Below are positions 1 through 7,461 of a stretch of 13,564 bases of DNA, in pieces (the stretch's first letter is position 1; each line of letters begins with the position of its first letter). Under the pieces are notes generated by a model. That model was not told the DNA's origin and ran no database searches. It saw nothing but the letters and a program-made list of their open reading frames with translations. The stretch is from NCBI GenBank assembly GCA_029261615.1, contig JAJDAX010000321.1, forward strand, positions 1 to 13,564. The letters are read 5' to 3'. The DNA comes from Nitrospinaceae bacterium (lineage in GTDB: Bacteria; Nitrospinota; Nitrospinia; Nitrospinales; Nitrospinaceae). The position numbers were made by a program, and so were the translations under genes.

Positions 1-509
1 TGCCCCTCGACTTGAAAGCCTCCTGGGTTCGACCGGAAAATATTCATTTAACCCTGAAGTTTCTAGGAAATATCAACCCCGACCGGGTTCCTGAAGTGGC
101 CGATGCCCTGGCTTCGGCGGCCTCATCCTCTCAACCTTTTATTCTGTCCCTTGGTGAGCCCGGCCTGTTTCCCGAAAAGGGAACTCCGCGCGTGTTGTGG
201 GTGGGCCTGACGGATGGTGAAAGTCGGCTTGGGAAATTACACAATAAGGTGGACGAGACTTTACACGGTACCGGGTTTGAATATGAAGCTCGGCCCTTTT
301 CTCCGCATCTGACCATAGCGAGAATCAAGTCTCTGAAAAATGTGCAGGCGTTGAAGGAGGAAGTGGCTGCGGAGAATAACATCGAGAAAGTGTCGTTCGA
401 GGTGACGCAGATTGTTCTTATCAAAAGTCAGTTGTCGCCTGCGGGATCCCAATACACAGTATTAGAAGAACTCCCATTGGGGAGTTTACCGATAGAAAAA
501 ATAAAATGA
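1..509 (+). CDS. thpR: RNA 2',3'-cyclic phosphodiesterase (2'-5' RNA ligase family), 5'-truncated by window edge
   Basis: The reading frame is open from base 3 to the TGA at 507-509. Two HxTx motifs, the catalytic hallmark of the 2H phosphoesterase superfamily, are visible: HLTL at 45-56, inside the family-typical stretch RPENIHLTLKFLG, and HLTI at 306-317 inside FSPHLTIAR. Family members hydrolyse 2',3'-cyclic phosphate RNA ends and can join tRNA halves by 2'-5' linkage in vitro; the cellular role is poorly known. Full-length proteins start about 30-35 residues before the first conserved stretch seen here, so the true start lies upstream of base 1. The TTG at base 12 is not a credible start because it falls inside the conserved N-terminal domain. 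recA follows after 24 bases on the same strand, and linkage of ligT/thpR to recA is seen in other bacteria, so co-transcription is likely. The family call is firm. Confidence 0.93.
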   Translation, partial: PLDLKASWVRPENIHLTLKFLGNINPDRVPEVADALASAASSSQPFILSLGEPGLFPEKGTPRVLWVGLTDGESRLGKLHNKVDETLHGTGFEYEARPFSPHLTIARIKSLKNVQALKEEVAAENNIEKVSFEVTQIVLIKSQLSPAGSQYTVLEELPLGSLPIEKIK

Positions 510-522
510 ATCCAAAGATAAA

Positions 523-527
523 AGGAG
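523..527 (+). promoter_or_regulatory. Shine-Dalgarno site of recA
   Basis: AGGAG lies 6 bases before the ATG at 534 and is the strongest ribosome-binding site in the window. It fixes the recA start and fits high expression of RecA. The 24-base gap after thpR leaves no room for a promoter of its own. Confidence 0.8.
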
Positions 528-533
528 AAGAAC

Positions 534-1628
534 ATGGCGGGTGATGATAATCGGGATAAAGCCCTGGAACTAGCGTTTTCCCAGATAGAGAAGCAGTTTG
601 GAAAAGGGTCGATCATGCGGCTGGGCAAGGCGCAGGCGTTGGAGGGTATTCCGGCGATCTCCACAGGCTCTATAGCCATTGATAATGCCATGGGTATTGG
701 AGGCATTCCCCAGGGGCGAATAACTGAGATTTATGGTCCGGAAGCATCCGGGAAGACCAGTCTCACTCTCCATATTATTGCGGAAGCACAGAAGTTGGGT
801 GGGGTGGCGGCATTCATCGATGCGGAGCACGCACTCGACCCAAAATACGCTGAGGCTCTTGGAGTTAACCTTGACGACCTGTTGCTGTCGCAACCCGACA
901 CCGGGGAGCAGACGCTTGAAATTGCCGAGGTGCTGGTACGCTCTGGTGCGGTGGATGTGATTGTGGTCGACTCGGTTGCTGCCCTTGTGCCCAAGGCTGA
1001 ACTTGATGGTGACATGGGTGACAGCCACATGGGTCTGCAGGCACGGCTTATGTCGCAAGCCATGCGCAAACTCACCGGTGTAATTAATAAATCAAATACC
1101 GCGTTGATTTTTATCAATCAGATTCGTATGAAAATTGGAGTCATGTTTGGCAGTCCGGAAACAACAACCGGTGGTAACGCTCTAAAATTTTATTCTTCAA
1201 TGCGGATCGATATTCGGCGTATCGCTGCTCTGAAAGATGGCGACAAGGTAATCGGCAACCGCACACGGGTGAAGGTAGTTAAAAACAAACTGGCACCGCC
1301 CTTCAAGGATTGTGAGGTTGATATTATTTATGGCAAAGGGATTTCTCTCGTCGGTGACCTGCTTGATCTCGGTGTCGCCAATGACATCATCAATAAGAGC
1401 GGTACCTGGTTTTCTTATAAAGACCAGCGGATTGGCCAAGGCCGGGAAAATTCAAAAAACTTCCTGTTGGAAAATCCGGATATGTTTGCCGAAATCGAAA
1501 CCGAATTGCGCAAGCGTTTGGGGTTGATCAAAGGTGATCCTGAGGAGGGGGCGGAGACTGGAGGGGAAGAGCCTTCCGCTGATGAGCCGAAACGCCGTGG
1601 TAAAAAGGCTCAATCCGAAGCGTCCTGA
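534..1628 (+). CDS. recA: Recombinase RecA
   Basis: This 364-residue protein is a full-length RecA (E. coli 353). It forms ATP-dependent filaments on single-stranded DNA, carries out strand exchange and stimulates LexA-type self-cleavage. Visible landmarks are the N-terminal oligomerisation helix (residues 4-30), Walker A GPEASGKT (68-75), Walker B VIVVD (142-146), loop L1 around 157-165, and loop L2 running from [12 protein letters not shown] (195-206) to [10 protein letters not shown] (211-220). The C-terminal tail from about 335 is acidic and then ends with a basic patch (KRRGKK, 354-359), unlike the purely acidic E. coli tail. A strong AGGAG sits 6 bases before the ATG. Two stops in tandem (TGA TAG, 1626-1631) end the gene. 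recX follows at 1641, a classic pairing. No LexA box can be judged, because the promoter probably lies upstream of thpR or inside it. There is no intein. Confidence 0.99.
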   Translation: MAGDDNRDKALELAFSQIEKQFGKGSIMRLGKAQALEGIPAISTGSIAIDNAMGIGGIPQGRITEIYGPEASGKTSLTLHIIAEAQKLGGVAAFIDAEHALDPKYAEALGVNLDDLLLSQPDTGEQTLEIAEVLVRSGAVDVIVVDSVAALVPKAELDGDMGDSHMGLQARLMSQAMRKLTGVINKSNTALIFINQIRMKIGVMFGSPETTTGGNALKFYSSMRIDIRRIAALKDGDKVIGNRTRVKVVKNKLAPPFKDCEVDIIYGKGISLVGDLLDLGVANDIINKSGTWFSYKDQRIGQGRENSKNFLLENPDMFAEIETELRKRLGLIKGDPEEGAETGGEEPSADEPKRRGKKAQSEAS

Positions 1629-1640
1629 TAGGGCCCGGTC

Positions 1641-2111
1641 ATGACCGGAGATGAGTTTTTAAAGCGGGCGAAAAAAGCGGCTCTGCGTTATCTGGGTTAT
1701 CGGGACCGGAGCGTCAGTGAAATGCGTGCTTACCTTGCCAAGAAAGATTTTTCCGTTAAAGTAATTGAAGAGGTGATTGACTATCTTGCCGGGTTCGGCT
1801 ATCTCAATGACGCGCGGTTCGCTGAGCTTTATGCGCGGAGCCGGACCGAGTCAAAGGGCATGGGACGTTTCCGCCTGCGTTATGAGTTGGTCAATAAGGG
1901 AATCGATGAGCATCTCATTGACCAGGCGTTGGATGCCTTGTTCGAGGAATTCGATGAGTCAAAACTGGCTCGGGATTGTGCCGAAAAAAAATTGCCTGCC
2001 TGGAAAGGTTTGTCTCCGCAGACCGTAAAGCGACGGCTGGCCGGGTTCCTAGGACGCAAGGGATTTGAGGCGGAGACGGTATACCGCACGGTGAAGGAAT
2101 TATTGCCATGA
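1641..2111 (+). CDS. recX: Regulatory protein RecX
   Basis: The 156-residue product matches the small helical RecX family, which binds RecA filaments and modulates (usually inhibits) recombinase and co-protease activity. It is built of repeated three-helix modules. The first carries the typical ALRYLGYRDRSVSEMRAYL pattern (residues 14-32). The next carries the diagnostic FGYLNDARFAELY (52-64) followed by KGMGRFRLRYEL (72-83). The third ends with RRLAGFLGRKGF (131-142). The length is usual for the family (about 150-170). The gene starts 12 bases after the recA stop with only a weak GGG-rich site, so translation probably depends partly on ribosomes leaving recA, a plausible way to keep RecX well below RecA. 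Its TGA (2109-2111) overlaps the ATG of a 13-codon micro-ORF. Confidence 0.96.
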   Translation: MTGDEFLKRAKKAALRYLGYRDRSVSEMRAYLAKKDFSVKVIEEVIDYLAGFGYLNDARFAELYARSRTESKGMGRFRLRYELVNKGIDEHLIDQALDALFEEFDESKLARDCAEKKLPAWKGLSPQTVKRRLAGFLGRKGFEAETVYRTVKELLP

Positions 2112-2149
2112 AAAAAAGACAGTTTTTCTGCGGAGATATTTTTGAATGA
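2108..2149 (+). CDS. Candidate 13-codon micro-ORF bridging recX and the prepilin peptidase gene
   Basis: ATG at 2108-2110 overlaps the recX stop as ATGA. The frame encodes MKKRQFFCGDIFE and stops with TGA at 2147-2149, which overlaps the ATG of the downstream peptidase gene (2146-2148), again as ATGA. A Shine-Dalgarno-like AAGGA (2094-2098) lies 9 bases before its ATG, inside the end of recX. The arrangement suggests a translational relay in which ribosomes finishing recX re-initiate on the micro-ORF and then on the peptidase gene. The peptide itself need not have a function. It is not a frameshifted start of the peptidase, whose own N-terminus is complete. A frame this short can arise by chance, so I treat it as a candidate. 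Confidence 0.4.
   Translation: MKKRQFFCGDIFE
2132..2136 (+). promoter_or_regulatory. Shine-Dalgarno site of the prepilin peptidase gene
   Basis: GGAGA lies 9 bases before the ATG at 2146. It sits inside the micro-ORF, so ribosomes translating that frame would cross it. It supports 2146 as the start. Confidence 0.6.
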
Positions 2150-2940
2150 CTGCTTTTGAACTGGTGCCTCAATGGTTATGGGTCTTTGCGGCCATGGTAA
2201 TGGGAATGCTGTTCGGGAGTTTTTCCAACGTGTGTATCGCCCGAATGCCAAAAAAAGAATCGGTGTCTTTTCCCCCATCTAATTGTCCCAAGTGCAATAC
2301 TCCAATCGCTGCAATCGACAATATTCCCGTACTCAGTTATCTGTTCCTTGGTGGGAAGTGCCGGGCGTGTAAGGAGTCAATCTCTATCCGTTACCCAATC
2401 GTCGAGACGGTTACCGGTTTGCTGATGGCAGCGGTGGTATGGAAGTTTGGAGCAACCGTAGAAAGCATTCTGCATCTGGTTCTCATGCCACCCCTGGTGA
2501 TCATCACCATGATAGACATTGAACACCAGATCATTCCTGACAAGATCACCTTACCCGGAATTGTCTATGGACTGGCGGCAGGCACCTGGCTTCACGGCTG
2601 GGCAGATTCATTGATCGGGCTTTTGGTGGGCGGCGGCAGTTTCCTCTTGCTTGCGGAGGTGTATCAACGCACTCGCGGGGTACAAGGCATGGGTGGCGGC
2701 GATATTAAGTATATTGCGGCGGCGGGTGCTTTTCTTGGCTGGCAACAGGTTTTCGTGGTCATCTTCGGAGGCTCCCTGCTTGGTGCCCTGTTTGGCGCAC
2801 TGGGGATGTCCATGAAACGCATCAGGTTTTTGACCCGGATTCCCTTCGGGCCGTTTCTGGTGCTGGCAACCCTTCTCTCGATTTTTTTCGGGAATGAGTT
2901 GATCGACCTTTACCTTGAGTACGCGGGTATGAAACAATAG
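2146..2940 (+). CDS. pilD: Prepilin peptidase / N-methyltransferase (type IV leader peptidase)
   Basis: This 264-residue polytopic inner-membrane aspartyl protease belongs to the A24 family (PilD/GspO). It cleaves the short leader of prepilins and pseudopilins and methylates the new N-terminal residue. Seen in order: a first membrane segment (about 10-28); the N-terminal domain signature GSFSNVCIARMP (24-35); the zinc-binding cysteine pairs C47/C50 and C72/C75 typical of bifunctional enzymes; the first catalytic Asp in MIDIEHQIIPDKITLP (D124); the GxGD motif GMGGGDIKY (D186); FGPF (234-237); and several hydrophobic helices. The length is normal. It is probably translated by coupling with the upstream frames. 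No pilin, ATPase or secretin gene is in the window, so the substrates (type IV pilins, T2SS or competence pseudopilins) are encoded elsewhere. The symbol pilD is a family name; pilD and gspO cannot be told apart here. Confidence 0.95.
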   Translation: MTAFELVPQWLWVFAAMVMGMLFGSFSNVCIARMPKKESVSFPPSNCPKCNTPIAAIDNIPVLSYLFLGGKCRACKESISIRYPIVETVTGLLMAAVVWKFGATVESILHLVLMPPLVIITMIDIEHQIIPDKITLPGIVYGLAAGTWLHGWADSLIGLLVGGGSFLLLAEVYQRTRGVQGMGGGDIKYIAAAGAFLGWQQVFVVIFGGSLLGALFGALGMSMKRIRFLTRIPFGPFLVLATLLSIFFGNELIDLYLEYAGMKQ

Positions 2941-2968
2941 CGTTTCACTGCCATCTGGAGACAAGATA

Positions 2969-3622
2969 ATGAGCGAGAAAGATTCCGATTCACCCACTCC
3001 TGAAGAGACAACAGATTCCCCGCCGGAGCCTATTATTGAAAATGATCCGGCGGTCAGCGAATCTGCAAAGCTGTTAGAACAACGTGCCCGGGAATTGCAG
3101 TCTCATATCCTGAATTTCGGCGATGAGGTCCGTACGCTTTCACTAAACCTGGAAGCTCGTAAACGCGAAACCACCGTACTCAAAATAATGTTGTACACCG
3201 GGGTAGTGGTCTTGATGGTGGCGTTTTTCTATTCGAGTAATGCCCTGTATCAAGCGCAGTTGGAAAGTTTTCAGAACAACCTGAATCACTTACAGAGCAT
3301 TACCCAGGCAAATATTGAAGCGATGGAGCGGAACCTGAACGGGGATATCGCGAAATTAAAAAATCAATTGGGAAACCTGGAACATAAACAGACAACATTT
3401 TATCTGAAAGAACAAAAACTTTCTGAAGTGTTGCGCACTCTGGATAAAGCGGTCGAACCCCTGGCAGAGAAGAATCCTGAACTTGCGGGTCAACTTGAAA
3501 ACCTGAAACAAAATGCCAATGAACTGAATTTGGCCTATCAGAGTCAAGATGTAGGCCTGAACGGAACCCCATTCCAGAAAATTATTGGCAAGGATGGATC
3601 GATCGTGACCATTCTTCCCTGA
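2969..3622 (+). CDS. Uncharacterised single-pass membrane protein with coiled coils
   Basis: I do not recognise a family for this 217-residue protein. A Pro/Glu/Asp/Ser-rich, probably disordered head (1-30) is followed by a helical stretch rich in Glu, Leu and Arg (31-66). Then come a basic cluster (EARKRE, 62-67), one membrane segment (about 69-88, LKIMLYTGVVVLMVAFFY) and a long Gln/Asn/Leu/Glu-rich predicted coiled coil (about 92-190) with a short tail. By the positive-inside rule the N-terminus is cytoplasmic and the long coiled coil periplasmic. It has no enzymatic motif, cysteine or lipobox. A good site (GGAG, 2957-2960) lies 8 bases before the ATG, 28 bases after the peptidase stop, so it is probably the last gene of the thpR-recA-recX-pilD unit. 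A structural, scaffolding or secretion-accessory role is possible but not shown. Confidence 0.85.
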   Translation: MSEKDSDSPTPEETTDSPPEPIIENDPAVSESAKLLEQRARELQSHILNFGDEVRTLSLNLEARKRETTVLKIMLYTGVVVLMVAFFYSSNALYQAQLESFQNNLNHLQSITQANIEAMERNLNGDIAKLKNQLGNLEHKQTTFYLKEQKLSEVLRTLDKAVEPLAEKNPELAGQLENLKQNANELNLAYQSQDVGLNGTPFQKIIGKDGSIVTILP

Positions 3623-3649
3623 CAGAGAAAAAGGTCAGGATTTTAATTG
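3618..3649 (+). terminator. Possible weak intrinsic terminator after the coiled-coil gene
   Basis: CCTGAC (3618-3623) can pair with GTCAGG (3634-3639) around a 10-base A-rich loop, followed by ATTTTAATT. The gene's own TGA lies in the left arm. The stem is short (6 bp) and the T run is interrupted. The position between two converging genes supports a terminator role; the fold alone is weak. Confidence 0.35.
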
Positions 3650-4597
3650 TCAAACTCCAGATGCGAAGAGATGGTCGATTTCCTTTGTGATTTCTTCAGA
3701 AGGTTTCCAGCCAACTGCCTCAATGTTATCTTCCATCTGCGCCGGGTTTTTTACACCAACCAGAGCTGTAGTGAGGCCAGGTTGATGTAACACCCAGTTT
3801 ATTGCAGTCTGACCACAGGTCTTTTCTAAATTTCCAGCGATTTCCTTGAGTCGATCGACTTTTTCAATGTTGCGGACAAACGCATCACCAGTGAACTCTC
3901 CCAGGATCCCTTTGCCCCTCCAGTCTTTGAAGCGCGTGGATTTATCATATTTTCCTGTCAGGACTCCAGAAGCGAGTGGGCTGTAAGCAATGATGCCAAT
4001 ATCATGCACCAGACAAAACGGTACGGTCTCTTTTTCAATTTTTCTTTGTAACAGGCTGTACTCTGGCTGCAATGAGACGACAGGGCCGACCTTCAAACAG
4101 GCTTCCATTTGTTTGACGCTGTAATTGCTGACCCCAATGTGTCGTATTTTGCCTTGCTGCTGGATTTTTAAAAGCGCTTCCATCGTCTCTTCCTGCGGTG
4201 TATCGGCATCCGGCCAATGGACCTGATAGAGATCAATGTAGTCGGTGTTCAGCCGCTCAAGGCTCTGGTCGATTTCTTTAAAGATTGAATCGGCCTTTGC
4301 CACCTTTTTTATGGACCCCAGTTGCTCTTTTTCCCAGAGAAGTCCGCATTTGGTGGCAATGATAACCTTGTCCCTAACGGATTTTAAGGCTTGGCCGATC
4401 AACCGCTCAGAATGGCCAAAGCCGTAGACCGGCGCGGTGTCGAAAAAGTTGATGCCAAGATCGAAGGCTTTTTTAATTGCTGACAGTGACGGGTGATCGC
4501 CTTCCGTGCTCCAGAAGGGAGCACCGCCGATCCCCCAGGCACCGAAGCCGATGACCGAAACATTTAAATCACTTGAACCCAGTCTGCGATATTCCAT
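3650..4597 (-). CDS. Aldo/keto reductase
   Basis: This 315-residue cytosolic oxidoreductase of the AKR superfamily has a (beta/alpha)8 barrel and uses NAD(P)H to reduce aldehydes and ketones. The catalytic tetrad is complete: D53 and Y58 in FFDTAPVYG, K83 in ATKCG, and H127 in YQVHWPD. The N-terminal start of the barrel (RRLGSSDLNVSVIGFGAWGIGG) and the later GVSNYS (155-160), QPEYSLL (177-183) and AYSPLASGVLTGKY motifs are typical of the bacterial YhdN/IolS/TAS-like group. The length is normal. The physiological substrate cannot be inferred. The start ATG (4597-4595) has AAAGG about 10 bases upstream. It is a lone - strand gene between two + strand transcription units and divergent from the ABC exporter, so it is probably monocistronic. 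Confidence 0.95.
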   Translation of the reverse strand: MEYRRLGSSDLNVSVIGFGAWGIGGAPFWSTEGDHPSLSAIKKAFDLGINFFDTAPVYGFGHSERLIGQALKSVRDKVIIATKCGLLWEKEQLGSIKKVAKADSIFKEIDQSLERLNTDYIDLYQVHWPDADTPQEETMEALLKIQQQGKIRHIGVSNYSVKQMEACLKVGPVVSLQPEYSLLQRKIEKETVPFCLVHDIGIIAYSPLASGVLTGKYDKSTRFKDWRGKGILGEFTGDAFVRNIEKVDRLKEIAGNLEKTCGQTAINWVLHQPGLTTALVGVKNPAQMEDNIEAVGWKPSEEITKEIDHLFASGV

Positions 4598-4651
4598 AAC
4601 GGTGAACCTTTAAGGAAAATTATTGAGTCGTTTGGTGGGATTAGCCATCTA

Positions 4652-4681
4652 AAAATAACATGGTTCTCGAATTATTGTCAG
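4652..4681 (-). promoter_or_regulatory. Candidate sigma70-type promoter for the aldo/keto reductase
   Basis: Read on the - strand, CTGACA (4681-4676) is separated by 18 bases from TATTTT (4657-4652), close to the -35/-10 consensus (5/6 and 4/6), about 55 bases upstream of the start codon. It lies in the only divergent spacer of the window (4598-4700). I saw no equally good promoter for the + strand ABC gene there. Such matches are common by chance in AT-rich spacers. Confidence 0.3.
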
Positions 4682-4700
4682 TGAGAAAGACGTTGGTCCT

Positions 4701-6425
4701 ATGAAATCGTTAATGAGAATTCTAGCTTACCTGAAGCCTTATAAAAGACTGGCTGTCTTCACACTGGGGTTCGCCGTACTGACCACTCTGATTGACCTCG
4801 TGCCACTCTGGCTGATCAAGTTGATCGTCGATTATTTGGTGGAAGGGGAGGGAGGCAATCTGATCTACCTGTTGGTGGTGGCACTGGTCGCCTCCTATTT
4901 TGGGCGGAACTATGCCAACTACAAACGAATTATCATCAACAATACGCTTGAGCAGAGTGTGGTGTTTGACATCCGGTCGGACGTGTACCGGGCGTTGCAG
5001 CGTATGTCGTTGAACTATTTTGAGCAGCGGTCTACCGGCGAAATCATGTCGAGGGTCAATGATGATGTGACCTATGTTGAGCGGATCTTCGTCGATGGGA
5101 TGGAACAATTGGTCACTGCTGTGCTGACGCTGGTGGGGATCATGGCGATTTTGCTCTATTGGCATTGGAAACTGGCGCTGGCCTCCCTGTTGCCGATTCC
5201 TTTTCTGGTATACGGAGCCTGGGCCTACACGAAACGGGCGCATGATCTGTATCACAACGTGCGTGAGCGTGCGGCCAAAATGAACGGTATTTTGCAAGAC
5301 ACCATTTCGGGGATGAAGGAGACTCTTGCATTTAACCGGCAATCTCACGAGATTGAACGATTTGAAGAGAGGAGCGATGCCTACTGCAAGGGTACATTGA
5401 AAGTGATGCGCCTGTGGGCTGTCTACTCTCCGACGATGATGTTTCTCGGTTCCATGGGAACCGTGCTCATCATTTTGTATGGTGTGGGTCTTGTGCGCGG
5501 CAACGAGATCAGCGTCGGCACTCTGGTTGCCTTCATCGGCTACCTGGGATTGTTTTACACTCCCATCAATCAACTGCACAGTTTAAACCACATGCTTCAA
5601 CATGCTCTGGCCTCAAGTGAACGATTGTTTGAAGTGTTGGATTCCGAGCCGGAAGTTCAGGAGCAAAAGAATCCCATGTTACCTGAGACGAATGTAAAAG
5701 GTTCGATTGAATTCGACAAGGTTCAATTCGCTTATGTGAAGGATCGGCCCGTTTTGCATGAAGTTTCTTTCCAGATTGAACCGGGAGAACAGATCGCACT
5801 GGTCGGGCATACCGGGTCGGGTAAATCCACGGTCGTCAAACTGTTGATGCGATTTTTCGATCCTGAGGGGGGAAGTATCAGGATCGACGGTCACGATACA
5901 AAACAACTCAGTCTGTCGTATTTAAGGGAACAGATTGGTCTCGTGTCTCAGGATCCGTTTTTATTCAATGGAACGGTGGAAGAGAACATACGGTACGGGA
6001 ACCTCAGCGGTGACAGCCAGGCGATTCGTCGGGCTGCTGAAGCGGCCAATGCGGCGGATTTTATCGATGGGCTTCCTGAAGGATTTAACACCCTGATAGG
6101 CGAGCGGGGCGTAAAGCTTTCCGGTGGTGAAAGGACGCGACTGGCACTGGCTCGCGTGTTTTTGAAAGACCCGCCCATCCTTGTTCTGGATGAGGCCACG
6201 GCATCCGTGGATACTGAAACAGAGTCGAAAATTAAGGAAGCGCTCAACCGCCTGATGAAACATCGGACGACGCTCATCATCGCGCATCGTCTGTCAACGC
6301 TTGAAGGAGCCGACCGAGTCCTCGTTTTGAAAAAAGGAGTGCTTGCCGAAACGGGCACGCATCAGGAGTTGCTTGAGTCGGATTCTATTTATTCCCGCCT
6401 GTTCAAGACGCAATTACAAGTTTAG
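4701..6425 (+). CDS. ABC exporter half-transporter, fused permease and ATPase (MsbA-like)
   Basis: This 574-residue inner-membrane protein has a six-helix type I exporter domain (about 15-310) followed by an ATPase domain (about 335-574), and is expected to work as a dimer. The ATPase elements are all intact: Walker A GHTGSGKST (369-377), Q-loop VSQDPF (Q417), signature LSGGE (473-477), Walker B ILVLDEAT (493-500) with catalytic E498, D-loop SVD (502-504) and H-loop H529. The permease contains the coupling-helix region typical of the family (YFEQRSTGEIMSRVNDDV, 106-123). MsbA lipid A flippases and multidrug exporters share this plan and length, and nothing visible decides between them. Lipid A genes lie nearby but on the other strand. 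The ATG at 4701 has no clear Shine-Dalgarno site; an alternative ATG at 4713 is no better. It converges with accA with 36 bases between. Confidence 0.94.
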   Translation: MKSLMRILAYLKPYKRLAVFTLGFAVLTTLIDLVPLWLIKLIVDYLVEGEGGNLIYLLVVALVASYFGRNYANYKRIIINNTLEQSVVFDIRSDVYRALQRMSLNYFEQRSTGEIMSRVNDDVTYVERIFVDGMEQLVTAVLTLVGIMAILLYWHWKLALASLLPIPFLVYGAWAYTKRAHDLYHNVRERAAKMNGILQDTISGMKETLAFNRQSHEIERFEERSDAYCKGTLKVMRLWAVYSPTMMFLGSMGTVLIILYGVGLVRGNEISVGTLVAFIGYLGLFYTPINQLHSLNHMLQHALASSERLFEVLDSEPEVQEQKNPMLPETNVKGSIEFDKVQFAYVKDRPVLHEVSFQIEPGEQIALVGHTGSGKSTVVKLLMRFFDPEGGSIRIDGHDTKQLSLSYLREQIGLVSQDPFLFNGTVEENIRYGNLSGDSQAIRRAAEAANAADFIDGLPEGFNTLIGERGVKLSGGERTRLALARVFLKDPPILVLDEATASVDTETESKIKEALNRLMKHRTTLIIAHRLSTLEGADRVLVLKKGVLAETGTHQELLESDSIYSRLFKTQLQV

Positions 6426-6461
6426 TTTGGAGGGGTTTGGTCTCGAACTTTCAGGCCCGTT

Positions 6462-7430
6462 TTAAACCTCTTCTTCCAGGAAGACACCCAGACTGCGAAA
6501 TTTTTCCTGGCGCTGTTCAATGAGTTCGTCGGGTTTTTTTTCGACTAGTTCGTTCAGGTGGGGACGCATGGCTTTTTTCAGAAGGATAGCCGCTCGTTTG
6601 TGATTACGATGCGCCCCCCCCAAAGGTTCCGTGATGATATTGTCTATGATTTTATGGTGAAGCAGATCCTGAGCGGTCATGCATAAGGCTTCAGCGGCGG
6701 TTTTTACTTTTTCCTGATTGTCCCACAGGATGGACGCACAACCCTCTGGCGAAATGACGGAATAGATAGCGTGCTCCAACATCATCACCCGGTTTCCCAT
6801 GCCGATGGCAAGTGCTCCACCGCTACCCCCTTCGCCGATTACGATCGAGATCAATGGAACTTTCAGGCCAGCCATGATCTGCAAGTTGCGGGCGATTGCT
6901 TCTGACTGTCCTTTTTCCTCGGCATCAATGCCTGGGTAGGCCCCGGGAGTGTCGATGAACGTGACGACAGGAATGTTGAATTTTTCGGCGAGTAGCATAA
7001 GGCGCATGGCTTTGCGATATCCTGCCGGTTGAGACATGCCGAAGTTTCGTTTTATTTTTTCCTGCGTGTCCCGGCCTTTCTGGTGACCGATGACCATTAT
7101 CGATCGATCATCAAATTTGGCAAACCCACCAATGACAGATGGGCCATAGCCTCCATGCCGATCCCCGTGCAGTTCTGTGAATTCTCGAAACAGATACTGG
7201 ATATAGTCGAGAGTATAGGGACGACCCGGGTGGCGCGCCACTTGTGTTTTCTGCCAGCCGTTGAGCCCGTTGAACACATCGCGTTTTTTGTGTCGAAGCT
7301 TTTTTTTCAGTTTCGCAATTTCGTGCGTGATATCGCCAACCCCTTCATACATGTGGGACAACGAAACCAGCTCGCGTATCTGGTTTTCGACTGCATATAA
7401 TTCGCGCTCAAATTCTAGAATCTGTTGCAT
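6462..7430 (-). CDS. accA: Acetyl-CoA carboxylase carboxyltransferase subunit alpha
   Basis: The 322-residue product aligns end to end in style with AccA (E. coli 319). With AccD it transfers carboxyl from carboxybiotin-BCCP to acetyl-CoA, giving malonyl-CoA, the first committed step of fatty-acid synthesis. Seen here: the N-terminal helical region; RHPGRPYTLDYI (66-77); FTELHGDRHGGYG (84-96); QKGRDT (117-122); the FIDTPGAYPG turn (158-167); the oxyanion-loop region GEGGSGGALAIG (199-210); and YSVISPEGCASILW (223-236). AccD is not in the window. The gene is last in a long - strand series, 31 bases after the LRR gene, with only a weak AGG as ribosome-binding site. In E. coli, accA also lies downstream of lpxD in a lipid gene cluster, so coupling of membrane lipid genes is a recurring theme. 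No terminator is evident in the 36 bases after its stop. Confidence 0.98.
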   Translation of the reverse strand: MQQILEFERELYAVENQIRELVSLSHMYEGVGDITHEIAKLKKKLRHKKRDVFNGLNGWQKTQVARHPGRPYTLDYIQYLFREFTELHGDRHGGYGPSVIGGFAKFDDRSIMVIGHQKGRDTQEKIKRNFGMSQPAGYRKAMRLMLLAEKFNIPVVTFIDTPGAYPGIDAEEKGQSEAIARNLQIMAGLKVPLISIVIGEGGSGGALAIGMGNRVMMLEHAIYSVISPEGCASILWDNQEKVKTAAEALCMTAQDLLHHKIIDNIITEPLGGAHRNHKRAAILLKKAMRPHLNELVEKKPDELIEQRQEKFRSLGVFLEEEV

Positions 7431-7461
7431 AGTGGCCTGATTGAAAGGTGAAGCGATTGTC

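Noticed and set aside
12..509. TTG at 12 as the start of thpR
   Set aside because: Conserved family sequence is already under way at that point and the frame is open to the window edge, so the gene is cut by the window, not short.
510..533. LexA/SOS box upstream of recA
   Set aside because: The 24-base gap contains only the Shine-Dalgarno site; any operator would lie upstream of or inside thpR, mostly outside the window.
4722..5579. 285-codon open frame antisense to the ABC exporter
   Set aside because: It is His/Gln-rich with no domain, and lies entirely inside a gene with all ABC motifs intact; a shadow frame.
6426..6461. Bidirectional terminator between the ABC exporter and accA
   Set aside because: No stem of useful length and no T run on either strand in these 36 bases.
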